DNA of 64,000 nt from NCBI RefSeq assembly GCF_001424585.1, contig NZ_LMPJ01000009.1:182212-246211 (forward strand), in the 5' to 3' direction. The notes below the pieces were generated by a model. That model did not search any database. It saw nothing but the letters and a program-made list of their open reading frames with translations, and was not told where the DNA came from. Origin of the DNA: Chryseobacterium sp. Leaf180. GTDB lineage: Bacteria; Bacteroidota; Bacteroidia; Flavobacteriales; Weeksellaceae. A program made the position numbers and the translations under genes. Positions 43,694 to 53,764 of the stretch are shown piece by piece; positions within the stretch are counted from its first letter, which is position 1; each line of letters starts with the position of its first letter.

Positions 43694-45295
43694 CTATCTT
43701 CTAGTTCTAGATTTGTCGTTTGTTCTAGCATCTTGAGCTACACGGAAACCAACCCATCCATAACCTTTATTCTCGGTTTTGAATCTTCTCATTCCCGGAT
43801 CCAGCCAATATGCTGAATCTTGCCAAGAACCACCTTTCACAACTCTGATATCATTTGAAATCTCAGAAGTTCTTTCTTTGGTATCTTTCTGCATAATCAC
43901 TTTACCGTTTCCATCAACAATGAATCTCTGCTTTGGTGCATTATACATATTGAAAGCGTTTGCAGAATCATTTGCATTTCTGTAATCCAAAGAAGACTGT
44001 CTGTCACCATCTTTGTAATTTCTGTAATCTGCAATCGTCTCTCTCTCAAACTGACCCGGTAAGCTTCTGGCAACCAGTCTTCCGTCTGCAAGAGTATCAT
44101 ATTTCATATTACTTTCGTCGGTCATTTTGTACGTTCCGTCAGGATTTTTAACGATTGCCTGAGGCATGTTTCCTCTGTAATAGTTGAAATCGTTATAATC
44201 ATCATCGATGATCGGTCTATATACATCCGCTGTCCATTCAGCAACGTTTCCGTACATACCGTAGATTCCGATATCATTTGAAGGAAACTGTCTAACGTCT
44301 GAAGTCTGAGCTGCACCGTCATTTTTCCAACCAGGAATACCGGAGTAATCTCCTTTTCCTTGTTTGAAATTTTCAAGGAACATTCCGCGGTTTCTTCCTT
44401 TTGTACCTCTTAACTGATCTACTTCAGGAGTTTTTCCTTTAATAAGATTATACTCTCTGTTTTTTTCTAAACCTAAAGCAGCAAATTCCCATTCTACTTC
44501 TGTAGGAAGTCTGAATTTCGTAACCATCGCAGCACTTGGTGCTCTGTTGGCAGCCAACAGTCTTTGGTTAGTAGTTTTTATACCTGTTCTCTGCTGTCTT
44601 CTTTGCTCGTTGATGTAACCTTGCATCTCAGGATCATTTGCTTTGAACTTATCCATATTAAATGCTGTACCACCTTGGTTATTCGATTCGTTGATGTAAA
44701 GATCTTTAGAGATTACGCCAGCCTGCATTAAGGCTTTTTCGTTTGCTCTGTCTGTCAACCACTCGCAATATCTGTTTGCCTGAATCCAAGAAACACCCAC
44801 TACAGGATAGTAATCAAAGTTTGCATCTCTGAAATACGTTTCGTTGAAATCACTTCGTGAAAGTTTGTTGTCCCACAATAAAGTATCCGGCAAAGCACCG
44901 TTGTAGATTTCTTTAAAGCTAGGATCGCTTGGAGGAAAAACATACTTCAACCATGTAAGGTATTCGCGGTATTCGTAGTTAGTAATCTCCGTTTCACCGA
45001 TGTAGAAAGAGCTAACCTGCATTCTGCGAGGCGCATTATTCCAATCGTGCATTACATCATCTTTCACTAATCCCATGGTAAAAGTTCCACCTTCTACATA
45101 TACCATCCCCGGCCAACCTTTTTGTTTTTGTTGCTTTCCTGCAAAAAACCAACCCTGTTTTTCGTTTGGTTTCCAACCTGTCTTGCTGACAAACTTTTTG
45201 GTACCTCCTCCATTGTTAGTACCTGATCCACCACAACTGGTTAATGCAAGTGTAGAACTTAATGCTATTAATGAAAACAACTTTAGTTTTTTCAT
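43694..45295 (-). CDS. gldJ: Gliding motility/T9SS lipoprotein GldJ
   Basis: A 533-residue outer-membrane lipoprotein. Lipobox LTSC gives lipidation at Cys21. The rest is a formylglycine-generating enzyme/sulfatase-modifying-like domain: MVYVEGGTFTMG at the start, YPVVGVSWIQANRYCEWL, FRLPTEVEWEFAALG, and VVKGGSWQDSAYWLDPGMRRF with GWVGFRVAQD at the end. GldJ is needed in Flavobacterium for stability of GldK and for type IX secretion. Chryseobacterium-type bacteria retain it even where gliding is not seen. It is divergent from porU-porV, the usual clustering for T9SS genes in this group. Confidence 0.93.
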   Translation of the reverse strand: MKKLKLFSLIALSSTLALTSCGGSGTNNGGGTKKFVSKTGWKPNEKQGWFFAGKQQKQKGWPGMVYVEGGTFTMGLVKDDVMHDWNNAPRRMQVSSFYIGETEITNYEYREYLTWLKYVFPPSDPSFKEIYNGALPDTLLWDNKLSRSDFNETYFRDANFDYYPVVGVSWIQANRYCEWLTDRANEKALMQAGVISKDLYINESNNQGGTAFNMDKFKANDPEMQGYINEQRRQQRTGIKTTNQRLLAANRAPSAAMVTKFRLPTEVEWEFAALGLEKNREYNLIKGKTPEVDQLRGTKGRNRGMFLENFKQGKGDYSGIPGWKNDGAAQTSDVRQFPSNDIGIYGMYGNVAEWTADVYRPIIDDDYNDFNYYRGNMPQAIVKNPDGTYKMTDESNMKYDTLADGRLVARSLPGQFERETIADYRNYKDGDRQSSLDYRNANDSANAFNMYNAPKQRFIVDGNGKVIMQKDTKERTSEISNDIRVVKGGSWQDSAYWLDPGMRRFKTENKGYGWVGFRVAQDARTNDKSRTRR

Positions 45296-45460
45296 AGTCG
45301 ATATAAATATTAATCAAAGCACAAAGAAAAAATAAAAAATTCAATAAATCAAGTAAAGATTTGATTTTTTTGAAAAATGTGGACAAATTAATTTTACGCT
45401 ATCACATCTTAATAACAAAATTTTCATTTATTTTGTAATTCAGAAATTTTTCGCAGCATA

Positions 45461-48400
45461 ATGAGACTAAAATTAACGATATTCTTCCTATTTGCTTTCG
45501 TATCAGCACTTTGGAGCCAGAAAATCTCTATAGAATGGGACGGATCCAAAATTCACGATTACGGAAACTATCAATACAATCTTCCCAACTTCAAAAACGG
45601 TGGGCTTTCGTTTGCTCAAAACACAATTTTTATCTCGCACAGCCAAAAAGCTGGTGAGGCAAGAAAGAAAATTTCGAATCTCGTTTGGGAAACAATTGCC
45701 GCAAAAGATCTTTACGATGTGCAGAAAGATATGCTTCCGCAAAAAGAAATTTCGGGGATAGAATATTACAACTTCGAAGGCGAGCGTTACGTAAACGCGA
45801 TGATTTCTACTTTCAGAGTTTCGAATGGCAGAATTGAAAGACTTGCTTCATTTGATTTAACTGATGACAATGCGCCACTTCCCTCTCTATCTGCGAAAGT
45901 TGGCACGACAGTAAATCCGCTTTCGTCTGGTCAGTTTTATAAAATACGTGTAGACAAATCGGGAATTTTTAAAATTACAACGCAGTTTCTTCGTGATATC
46001 GGAATCAATCCTTCATCCGTCAATCCGAAAAACATGAGAATTTACGGAAACGGCGGTATCATGTTGCCTGAATTTAATTTAGACACAAAATACAGCGCGC
46101 TTCAGGAAAATTCAATTCAGGTTGTCGGCGAAGAAGACAATGTCTGGAATGACCCAGACTACGCACTTTTCTACGCACAGGGACCGAATGGTTTTAATCT
46201 TTATGATAACAATAGTGGATACAGAAGAACAGATGCCCGAGCAGATGCTGCACGGAATACAAAAAATATTTATGAAGATTTTGCCTACTATTTTATCACA
46301 TTTGATAAAGGCGCCGGAAAAAGAGTGCAGAATGTAGACGGAAATCTTCCCGCCAATCTCATCAGCCGTTTTGATAATTATCAGGTAATAAATAATGACC
46401 AGCGAAATCTGATCAAAGTTGGCAGAACCTGGGTTGAAGATCAGTCTTTTATAACGGACAAAGCTGCAACTTTTACTTTGGCATCACCTGCGCAGCCTGG
46501 CGACCAGATTTATTACCGTACAAGAATTGTGGGTTTCCGATCGCAGAATAATTCGCTGATTTTTAATATCAACAATCAAAATCCTTCTACGGTAAATTTC
46601 CCTCCTAATCAGCAAAATGTAAATAACGACTTTTTTGCTTCTGTCTATACGGGAACGCTTACCGGCGTAAGTGGAAATCAGCTTACTTTTAATTATAAAC
46701 CCAATATTGCGGCAAATCCGAACGGAGTTATATATTTAGACTACGCAGAGGTTATTTATAAGGAAGATTTAAAATTTAACGGAAGCCAACTGAGTTTTCG
46801 CGATTATTCTGTGGTAAGCGGTTCCGGGATCAATTACGGATTTACGATGTCTAATGCAACAGCCGCTGAACAAGTTTGGGATGTGACTGATATTACCAAT
46901 GCCAACCGACGTGTAAACAAAGCGACGGGCAGTGGCAGTTTCAATTTCGGATATATTGCATCCAACACGAGTTTTAATAATGAATTTGTAGCATTCCGTG
47001 CCGACGGAGCTTTTGCTCCGCAGTTTGTTGAAAAGATTGGCAATCAGAATCTTTCTGCTTTACAAAATGTCGACTATCTGATCATCACGCCGCCGGCATT
47101 TGCCGCTCAGGCTCAGCGAATCGCAAGTTATCACCAGACAAATAATAATTTCACTGTAGAAATCGTAGATCCGGCGAAAATTTACAATGAATTCGGAAGC
47201 GGAAGCAGAGATCTTACGGCAATCCGTGATTTTGTAACGAAACTTAATACACCGCTTGGACGTTTAAAATATGTTTTCATTCTTGGTGATGCTTCTTATG
47301 ATTACAAAAACAGGGTTCCGAATAATTCCAATGTCGTTTCCAGCTACGAAAGTGAAGCATCGAACAATTTTGAAATTTCTTTTGTCACGGATGATTACAT
47401 CGTCATGACAAAACCGCAGACAACATCTTTACTTTCACAAAATCTTCCGGATGTTCCTGTCGGAAGAATTCCTGCTGCAAATCTTACCGAGGCAGCAAAT
47501 ATGATCGATAAAACTTTGGCCTACTATAATGCACTACCTGGACAGTCGACGCCTTTCGGAGAATGGAGAATGAAGCTTGATTTTGTAGTGGATGACGATC
47601 GCGACAGCGGAACGCCTTTCCATGATACGATGGATCCAATTTTGAAAAACATTTTTGAAGTTCCGGCGAGTAATAATCTTAAAGAATATAATGTACGCAA
47701 GCTTTACCTTGATGCTTTTGCAGGGGTGAGCACAGCGGGCGGACAAAGATATCCGCAGATAAATCAGGCTTTGTCTAATGATTTGGGCAACAGCTTATAT
47801 ATGTTTTATTTCGGGCATGGCGGAATCAACGGTTGGGCGCAGGAGCGTGTTTTTACCTTAGATGAAATTCAGAATGCGAACAATTTTTCTAATGTTTACA
47901 GCAGATTTCCAGTTGTTTCAACGATTACGTGTGAATTTACACTTTGGGATGAACCATCTACTTTCTCTGCCGGCGAACAGCTAATTAAACTCAAACCAGG
48001 CGGGGCGGCGACGATGATTACTTCAAGCCGTGCGGTTTCTGTAAATTATGGCGAAAGATTCAGCGCAGCTTATACGCAGAATATTTTCAACCTTGTTAAT
48101 GATGATTTTCAGACGTTAGGAAATGCGCATCTCAATGCGAAAAAACAATATGGCCCAGACGCTGATCATTTAAAAGTAAATTATCTTGGTGATCCGGCGA
48201 TGAAAATGAGCCGTCCGAAACGTGCTTTGGTGATCGATGCGATCGAAAGTCCGGTGCCGGGATTGATACGCGGACTGGATTTCGTTAAAGTAAAAGGTCA
48301 TATCAACAATCCAAACGGAACGGTCAACACAACCTTCAACGGACGTGTCGTTATTAATATTTTTGATAAAAGATTAAATAAAACCACGCTGAATAACGAT

Positions 48401-49348
48401 GGCGGAATGACGCCGGTTTTGCAGTATACTGAAGAAGGAAGTGCGATTGTAAAAGCTTCGGGAACTGCTATAAACGGGGTTTTCACGGTAGAATTTTATG
48501 TTCCGAAGGATATTAATTATGCAGTGGGAACCGGTAGAATTCTTGGTTATGCCGACAATAAAGTAAGCGACGTATTTAATAATCAGGCAGTGCAGGTCGG
48601 CGATATTAATCCAAACGGAATTAATGACAATGAACCACCGAAGATCAAACTTTACATGAACAATACCAATTTTGCCAATGGCGGAATTACCAATCAGAGC
48701 CCTACTCTTCTGGCCTGTCTTACTGATGATACCGGGATTAATTCTACAGGATCTGGTATCGGTCACGATATTACAACGTATCTCGACGGCCAAATCATCA
48801 ACACCGTTGTTTTGAATGATTTTTATTCGTCCGGCGAAGGCAACGGATGTCTGAATCCTTCTCTGGCAGACTATCAGAAAGGAAATGTAACATATCCTTT
48901 CAGAAACCTATCCATAGGGCAGCATCAGCTTACTTTTAAAGTTTGGGATATAAACAATAATTCAAGCACGGCTACGTTAAACTTTGAAGTTAAGGACGAA
49001 GCAGATCAGAAACTGATTATCAACAGACCTTTGAACTGGCCAAACCCTTTCACCAACAAAACATATGTTCAGTTCGAGCATAACTGTGATGATATTTTGG
49101 ATGTAAATGTGCAGATTTACACGATTACGGGCAAATTAGTGAAAACAATTTCGCAGGCTGTAGTTGCAGAACCGTTCTTACAGGGCTTTAGAACGCCACG
49201 TCAGGCAATAGAATGGGACGGAAAAGACGATTTTGGCGATACCGTAGCAAAAGGTACATATATTTTTAAGATATTTGCAAAAAGTCAGAATCAGGAAAAA
49301 TGTAAAGGAAGCGCGACTGCGATAGAAAAAATGGTACTTTTGAAGTAA
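45461..49348 (+). CDS. porU: Type IX secretion system sortase PorU
   Basis: A 1295-residue outer-membrane C25 (gingipain-like) peptidase that cleaves the C-terminal sorting domain from T9SS cargo and attaches the cargo to the surface. Signal peptide MRLKLTIFFLFAFVSALWSQ. In the peptidase domain, RLKYVFILGDASYDYKNR is followed by the catalytic His in FYFGHGGINGWAQE (near residue 786) and the catalytic Cys in VVSTITCEFTLWDEP (near 824). The C-terminus (NWPNPFTNKTYVQFEH, then GTYIFKIFAKS) is itself a sorting-type domain, as known for PorU. It is followed by porV after 53 bp. Confidence 0.94.
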   Translation: MRLKLTIFFLFAFVSALWSQKISIEWDGSKIHDYGNYQYNLPNFKNGGLSFAQNTIFISHSQKAGEARKKISNLVWETIAAKDLYDVQKDMLPQKEISGIEYYNFEGERYVNAMISTFRVSNGRIERLASFDLTDDNAPLPSLSAKVGTTVNPLSSGQFYKIRVDKSGIFKITTQFLRDIGINPSSVNPKNMRIYGNGGIMLPEFNLDTKYSALQENSIQVVGEEDNVWNDPDYALFYAQGPNGFNLYDNNSGYRRTDARADAARNTKNIYEDFAYYFITFDKGAGKRVQNVDGNLPANLISRFDNYQVINNDQRNLIKVGRTWVEDQSFITDKAATFTLASPAQPGDQIYYRTRIVGFRSQNNSLIFNINNQNPSTVNFPPNQQNVNNDFFASVYTGTLTGVSGNQLTFNYKPNIAANPNGVIYLDYAEVIYKEDLKFNGSQLSFRDYSVVSGSGINYGFTMSNATAAEQVWDVTDITNANRRVNKATGSGSFNFGYIASNTSFNNEFVAFRADGAFAPQFVEKIGNQNLSALQNVDYLIITPPAFAAQAQRIASYHQTNNNFTVEIVDPAKIYNEFGSGSRDLTAIRDFVTKLNTPLGRLKYVFILGDASYDYKNRVPNNSNVVSSYESEASNNFEISFVTDDYIVMTKPQTTSLLSQNLPDVPVGRIPAANLTEAANMIDKTLAYYNALPGQSTPFGEWRMKLDFVVDDDRDSGTPFHDTMDPILKNIFEVPASNNLKEYNVRKLYLDAFAGVSTAGGQRYPQINQALSNDLGNSLYMFYFGHGGINGWAQERVFTLDEIQNANNFSNVYSRFPVVSTITCEFTLWDEPSTFSAGEQLIKLKPGGAATMITSSRAVSVNYGERFSAAYTQNIFNLVNDDFQTLGNAHLNAKKQYGPDADHLKVNYLGDPAMKMSRPKRALVIDAIESPVPGLIRGLDFVKVKGHINNPNGTVNTTFNGRVVINIFDKRLNKTTLNNDGGMTPVLQYTEEGSAIVKASGTAINGVFTVEFYVPKDINYAVGTGRILGYADNKVSDVFNNQAVQVGDINPNGINDNEPPKIKLYMNNTNFANGGITNQSPTLLACLTDDTGINSTGSGIGHDITTYLDGQIINTVVLNDFYSSGEGNGCLNPSLADYQKGNVTYPFRNLSIGQHQLTFKVWDINNNSSTATLNFEVKDEADQKLIINRPLNWPNPFTNKTYVQFEHNCDDILDVNVQIYTITGKLVKTISQAVVAEPFLQGFRTPRQAIEWDGKDDFGDTVAKGTYIFKIFAKSQNQEKCKGSATAIEKMVLLK

Positions 49349-49401
49349 ATTAATAAAGATACGACAACGTAAAAACTGATAATATATATAAAAGACAACA
49401 T

Positions 49402-50565
49402 ATGAATTTCACTACTAAACTGCTTTTTGGGATAGGTCTTGGTGCCAGTTTTATGAGCTTTGCACAGGATCTGAGCTTGGTAAGACCTGTTTTGACGGGA
49501 GCCCCGTTTCTAAGAATCGCGCCGGATGCAAGATCAGGCGGTATGGGAGATCAGGGTGTGGTTACCTCGCCGGATGCTTTCTCTCAATTCTGGAATGCTG
49601 CAAAATATCCTTTCAGCAGAACTTCTTCTTCTGTAGGTATCAACTATACTCCTTACATGGGTAAACTGACAAATGATGTCTTTTTACTGTACGGAGCTTT
49701 TCATAAATTTCTAGGGCAGGAAGAAAGATCTACGATCTCTGCGAGTATTTATTACTTTAATATGGGTGAGGTAGAACTTACCTCTTTGGTAGGAAACGAA
49801 GTAACTTCAAACGGTACTTCCAAGCCAAACGAATTCTCTGTAGATGTTGCTTACGGTCTGAAATTATCAGATACATACTCAATGGCTGTTACCGGTAGAT
49901 TTATCCGTTCAGATTTGGCCGGCGGATTCAACACTGACACTACATTGAAACCTGCAAACTCTTTCGCAGTTGACGTTTCAGCGTACTATACTTCACCGAG
50001 ATTTTCAAGTATTGGAGGTTATGACGGTAAAGTAAACGGTGGTTTGGCGATTCAGAACTTGGGTCCGAAATTAGATTATACAGGAAACGAAGAATCACGT
50101 TCATATCTTCCGACCATGGCAAGATTAGGTTTGGGTTACGATATGTATCTTGATGATGTAAACCGCGTAGGTTTAAGCGTTGAAGGTTCTAAAATCTTGG
50201 TTCCGGGTTCTGAACTGATTGGTACAGATCCTTTGACTAGACAGCCTCTATATGCAATTCCTAATGTTGGCCCAATCGCCGGTATCGGAAAATCATTTAA
50301 AAATAAAAACTCGATCATGTACAGTGGTGCTTTAGAATATTCTTACGACAATGCATTTGCAGTACGTGGAGGTTATTTCCACGAAAGCGAAGAGCAGGGT
50401 GCAAGACAGTTTGCCACGGCAGGTATCGGTTTGAAATACCGTTCTTTTGGGTTGGATATTTCTTACCTGATCAACATGTCTAAAATTAATACAGCTTTGG
50501 ATAACACACTTCGTTTCGGTCTTACCTGGAACATCGGTGATGAAACTTCAAACGTTGATAATTAA
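49402..50565 (+). CDS. porV: T9SS outer membrane shuttle protein PorV (LptO)
   Basis: A 387-residue FadL-type 14-strand barrel. Signal peptide ends SFAQD; the mature start APFLRIAPDARSGGMGDQGVVTSPDAFSQFWNAAKYPF is the PorV signature. The C-terminal strands include RFGLTWNIGDE. PorV carries cargo from the translocon to PorU for processing. Order porU-porV next to gldJ is conserved across Bacteroidota. A strong terminator follows. Confidence 0.94.
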   Translation: MNFTTKLLFGIGLGASFMSFAQDLSLVRPVLTGAPFLRIAPDARSGGMGDQGVVTSPDAFSQFWNAAKYPFSRTSSSVGINYTPYMGKLTNDVFLLYGAFHKFLGQEERSTISASIYYFNMGEVELTSLVGNEVTSNGTSKPNEFSVDVAYGLKLSDTYSMAVTGRFIRSDLAGGFNTDTTLKPANSFAVDVSAYYTSPRFSSIGGYDGKVNGGLAIQNLGPKLDYTGNEESRSYLPTMARLGLGYDMYLDDVNRVGLSVEGSKILVPGSELIGTDPLTRQPLYAIPNVGPIAGIGKSFKNKNSIMYSGALEYSYDNAFAVRGGYFHESEEQGARQFATAGIGLKYRSFGLDISYLINMSKINTALDNTLRFGLTWNIGDETSNVDN

Positions 50566-50587
50566 AACATTTTTCATATCTAATATT

Positions 50588-50616
50588 AAAAGTTCCATTC
50601 TGTGGAACTTTTTTTG
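50588..50616 (+). terminator. Terminator of porU-porV
   Basis: Stem AAGTTCCA (50590-50597) with TGGAACTT (50603-50610), a 5-base loop, then seven T. Confidence 0.9.
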
Positions 50617-50727
50617 TTACGCAACAATTCAAAATTTATGTAGTTTGATACAATCTTTTCTGTTTTAAAATTAATTAATACAGCTTTTAAAAATCATTTC
50701 TAAAGCAAGTCTTTGCGCATCAATCTG

Positions 50728-50735
50728 TAATTTTG
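50728..50735 (+). promoter_or_regulatory. -7 box of the FUSC gene, four bases from the start codon
   Basis: TAATTTTG ends four bases before the ATG at 50740, predicting a leaderless or near-leaderless mRNA. The nearest TTG (50713-50715) is only 12 bases upstream, shorter than usual. Confidence 0.5.
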
Positions 50736-50739
50736 CAGC

Positions 50740-52998
50740 ATGAACTATTCATCGGAGCTAAAAAAGTTTGTCACCAGCCAATACGTGTATTCGTCGATAA
50801 GAATCACGCTTGCTACCGTGCTTCCCTGTCTCGTTCTGGCACATTTTGGTTTGCTCAAAGAATATTTTTTATTTCCGCTGGGTACCAGTTTTGTCGCACT
50901 TACCGATCAGCCCGGACCGTTTATCAGAAGAAGAAACTCGCTCACATTCGCTATTTTCTGCTTCGTTTTCGTTTCGCTTATTGCAACGCTCGTCAAAGGA
51001 ATAATTCCCTTGGTTTTGCTTGAAATTGTTGCTTTCGGAATGTTCTTTTCGCTTATAGGAGTGTACGGACAGCGGCTGGCAGCAGTCGGTTCGCTCGCAC
51101 TTGTGGTATTGGCGATCTTTATTGACGGACATCTTACCGGCGCCAATATTTTTAAAAGTCTCCTCATTTTCGCAGCAGGCTGCATTTGGTTTCTTTTAAT
51201 ATTTTTAATTGTCACCACAATTCAACCCTATAAACTAGCGAGCCAGATGATCGGTGAAAATTATCTTCAGCTTGCAGATTTTTTAAAAATTAAAGCGAAT
51301 TTCTATCAGAAAAATCCGGATTTTGATAAGCTTAATACGCAGGTTTTTGCCAAACAGGTTAACATCAAAAATCTTCAGGAGGAAACCCGCGAAACTGTTT
51401 TTAAAACGCGAACCATCGTTAACGAATCAACGACCACAAGCCGGCTTCTGATGCTGATGTTTTTGAATTCAATGGATTTACATGAGAAACTCATGACTTC
51501 CGAAAGTGATTACCGAAAACTTCAGGAGAGTTTTAAAGACAGCGAAATTTTAGTCAACATCCACGATTATCTTAATATTCTTGCTGAAGAAATTACCAAC
51601 ATCGGAATTTCACTTCAGAGCGGAACGCGCGCAAAACCATTTTCAAATCTTGATATGCATTCAAACAATCTGAATGCACAATATTTCGAACTTCGAAACC
51701 GCAAAATGACGCCTGAGAATCTCGAAGATTTCATGATTTTACGCCAAATCATGATGCGGATCAATGAAATTACGAAAGAAATCAGCGAAATTTATAAAGT
51801 TTTTTCACAGAATATCAAGCTCGCAAAAAGTCTTTCAACGGGCTTGGATTTCAAAAAATTTCTTCCAAACGAGGAAAAAATTAATTCTAAAGTTCTCAGA
51901 AGCAATATTTCTCTTTCCTCGTCACAGTTCCGCCACGCAGTGAGAATTACCGTGGCTTTGTTAATCGGATATTTAGTTTCGTTGCTTCCGTTCATCGAAA
52001 TTGGCCACACATACTGGATCCTCATCACAATGGTCGCGATCATGAAACCCGCCTACTCGATTACGAAGCAGCGAAATCTTCTCCGCTTTTACGGAACGGT
52101 TGCCGGCGCAGTCATCGCTTACGTAATTCTGTATTTCGTCGATGTGCGTCCGATCCTGTTTACGATTTTGCTTCTAAGCATGATTCTCTGCTTCAGTTTG
52201 CTGAAAGGAAAATATTTCTGGGCCGTACTATTCATGACGATTTATGTTTTTCTAAGTTTTAATTTTTTAAATCCGGGGAATGTAAATATTATTTTCCGCG
52301 ACCGAATTGTTGATACGCTGATTGCCGGAATTATCGCGTACATCGTTTCTTACATCGTACTTCCGGTCTGGGAACACACGCAGAATCTGCAGCTGATGAA
52401 ACTTTCTGCGGAAGCCAATTTAAAATATTTCCAAAGTGTTATTTCTAAATTTTTAACAGAAGATTTTGATCTGCAGGATTATAAAGTCCGTCGGAAAAAC
52501 GCGATTATTTCTCTTGCAAATCTTTCAGACAATTTTCAGCGGATGATTTCAGACCCGAAAAATCAGCGGAAAAAGCTGGAAGTCGTACATCAGTTTGTAG
52601 CAACATCACATCTGGTAACCGCTTACACAGCATCACTTTCGCAGTACGCACAGAAAAATGAAGATTACCCTGAAATTGATTCAGACAGTTGGGCAAAAAA
52701 GATTGAAGCCGAAATGATTCAGGTTTCTACGCTTTTAAATGATGAAAAAATCCCGGAGACTTTGCGCATGGACAGCCGTTTGGAACCCGAAGATTCTTCA
52801 ATCGAAAATCTTTTGAATAAAAGAAAAACCGAACTTCTTGAAAAAGAAGCCTACGACCGTCGCGACCCGAATAAAATTTCGCATTTGACGGAACTGATCA
52901 ACATTCACGATGTTTTGGAACTGATTTATGATGTTGCCAAAGAACAGCGAAAAGTGATTGAAAAATATAAGGAAGAAACTAAGCCTCAACAATCGTAA
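50740..52998 (+). CDS. FUSC family (YccS-like) inner-membrane protein
   Basis: A 752-residue protein with two clusters of hydrophobic helices (about residues 20-155 and 395-545), each followed by a soluble helical domain, the arrangement of YccS/AaeB-type FUSC proteins. The second cluster begins with FRHAVRITVALLIGYLVSL and contains HTYWILITMVAIMKPAYSITKQRNLLRFYGTVAGA, the family signature. Some members export aromatic acids, but the substrate here is unknown. Its 3' end overlaps the phosphopantetheinyl transferase gene by 20 bp on the opposite strand. Confidence 0.85.
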   Translation: MNYSSELKKFVTSQYVYSSIRITLATVLPCLVLAHFGLLKEYFLFPLGTSFVALTDQPGPFIRRRNSLTFAIFCFVFVSLIATLVKGIIPLVLLEIVAFGMFFSLIGVYGQRLAAVGSLALVVLAIFIDGHLTGANIFKSLLIFAAGCIWFLLIFLIVTTIQPYKLASQMIGENYLQLADFLKIKANFYQKNPDFDKLNTQVFAKQVNIKNLQEETRETVFKTRTIVNESTTTSRLLMLMFLNSMDLHEKLMTSESDYRKLQESFKDSEILVNIHDYLNILAEEITNIGISLQSGTRAKPFSNLDMHSNNLNAQYFELRNRKMTPENLEDFMILRQIMMRINEITKEISEIYKVFSQNIKLAKSLSTGLDFKKFLPNEEKINSKVLRSNISLSSSQFRHAVRITVALLIGYLVSLLPFIEIGHTYWILITMVAIMKPAYSITKQRNLLRFYGTVAGAVIAYVILYFVDVRPILFTILLLSMILCFSLLKGKYFWAVLFMTIYVFLSFNFLNPGNVNIIFRDRIVDTLIAGIIAYIVSYIVLPVWEHTQNLQLMKLSAEANLKYFQSVISKFLTEDFDLQDYKVRRKNAIISLANLSDNFQRMISDPKNQRKKLEVVHQFVATSHLVTAYTASLSQYAQKNEDYPEIDSDSWAKKIEAEMIQVSTLLNDEKIPETLRMDSRLEPEDSSIENLLNKRKTELLEKEAYDRRDPNKISHLTELINIHDVLELIYDVAKEQRKVIEKYKEETKPQQS

Positions 52999-53593
52999 AG
53001 CAATAATCGTCGAAAAATTTTACGCGCGCTTTAAACTCGTCAGACATCTGATCATCATACACACGGCAACGGATTTCGTCAAGATATTGCAGCTCAAAAG
53101 GTTTAACTTCATAATTTTTTTTCAGCGACCAGTACTTGGAGTGATGAATTTTGTACATGCTCTCTTTCACACTCCAGATGATCGTATAAAACGTTTCTGT
53201 CTGATTTTCAGGAATAAAACCGCGCTCGTCTTCGTAAATAAATTTATCAACAACGCGAAGAATTTTAGGATTAAATTTTTCAAGATCAATCCCGATTTTA
53301 TTCTCTGAAATCGCTACCGCCGCGAACGGAAACGAGTGCGTAATGGAAATCTCCGCCGTTTTCGGCTCCAGATAAGGCTCTCTTTCTTTATAAAGAATCT
53401 TTGCGCCGGGCTTACAACTTTGCAAAAGTTTTCTTACCATTAAAACTTCAAGTAATTTTTTCGGATGATACAATGCTACTTTTTCCAGGTTTTCCGGTTC
53501 CAGCAGATCTTCAGCAGAGAGTTCATCCTGCTCATCATATTTCCAGATCAGAATCGTGGCTTTTTCGTCAGAATAATCGCGGTATAGTGGCAT
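52979..53593 (-). CDS. 4'-phosphopantetheinyl transferase superfamily protein
   Basis: A 204-residue enzyme that would transfer 4'-phosphopantetheine from CoA to a carrier protein. The two signature motifs are IGIDLEKFNPKILRVVDKFI (Mg-binding Asp, near residue 98) and FYTIIWSVKESMYKI (WxxKES, near 140). Length is closer to the Sfp/EntD pseudodimer class than to the ~120-residue AcpS, which suggests secondary or broad carrier targets; it may also serve as the sole enzyme. The ATG at 53593 is used; the codon before it is TTG. A -7 box lies 24 bases upstream. Confidence 0.85.
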   Translation of the reverse strand: MPLYRDYSDEKATILIWKYDEQDELSAEDLLEPENLEKVALYHPKKLLEVLMVRKLLQSCKPGAKILYKEREPYLEPKTAEISITHSFPFAAVAISENKIGIDLEKFNPKILRVVDKFIYEDERGFIPENQTETFYTIIWSVKESMYKIHHSKYWSLKKNYEVKPFELQYLDEIRCRVYDDQMSDEFKARVKFFDDYCFTIVEA

Positions 53594-53617
53594 CAAAAAA
53601 AATTAAATATGAATTTT

Positions 53618-53625
53618 CAAAAATA
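53618..53625 (-). promoter_or_regulatory. -7 box of the phosphopantetheinyl transferase gene
   Basis: TATTTTTG on the minus strand, 24 bases before the ATG at 53593; no clear -33 TTG. Confidence 0.4.
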
Positions 53626-53719
53626 AGAATTTGAAATTTTAGATTCCGACAAAGAATCTGTCTATTTAAAACATAAATAATATCAGGATTTCGCGGTTTT
53701 TTATGTAGAATTTATGTCG

Positions 53720-53727
53720 TAATTTTG
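53720..53727 (+). promoter_or_regulatory. ahcY: -7 box of ahcY
   Basis: TAATTTTG, 37 bases before the ATG at 53765; no clear -33 TTG. Confidence 0.45.
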
Positions 53728-53764
53728 GCCCATTAAATTATTCGCAAAATATACAACATTGAAT

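Noticed and set aside
53401..53634. Plus-strand frame at the 5' end of the phosphopantetheinyl transferase gene
   Set aside because: Fully antisense to conserved coding sequence and its promoter; no homology-like features.
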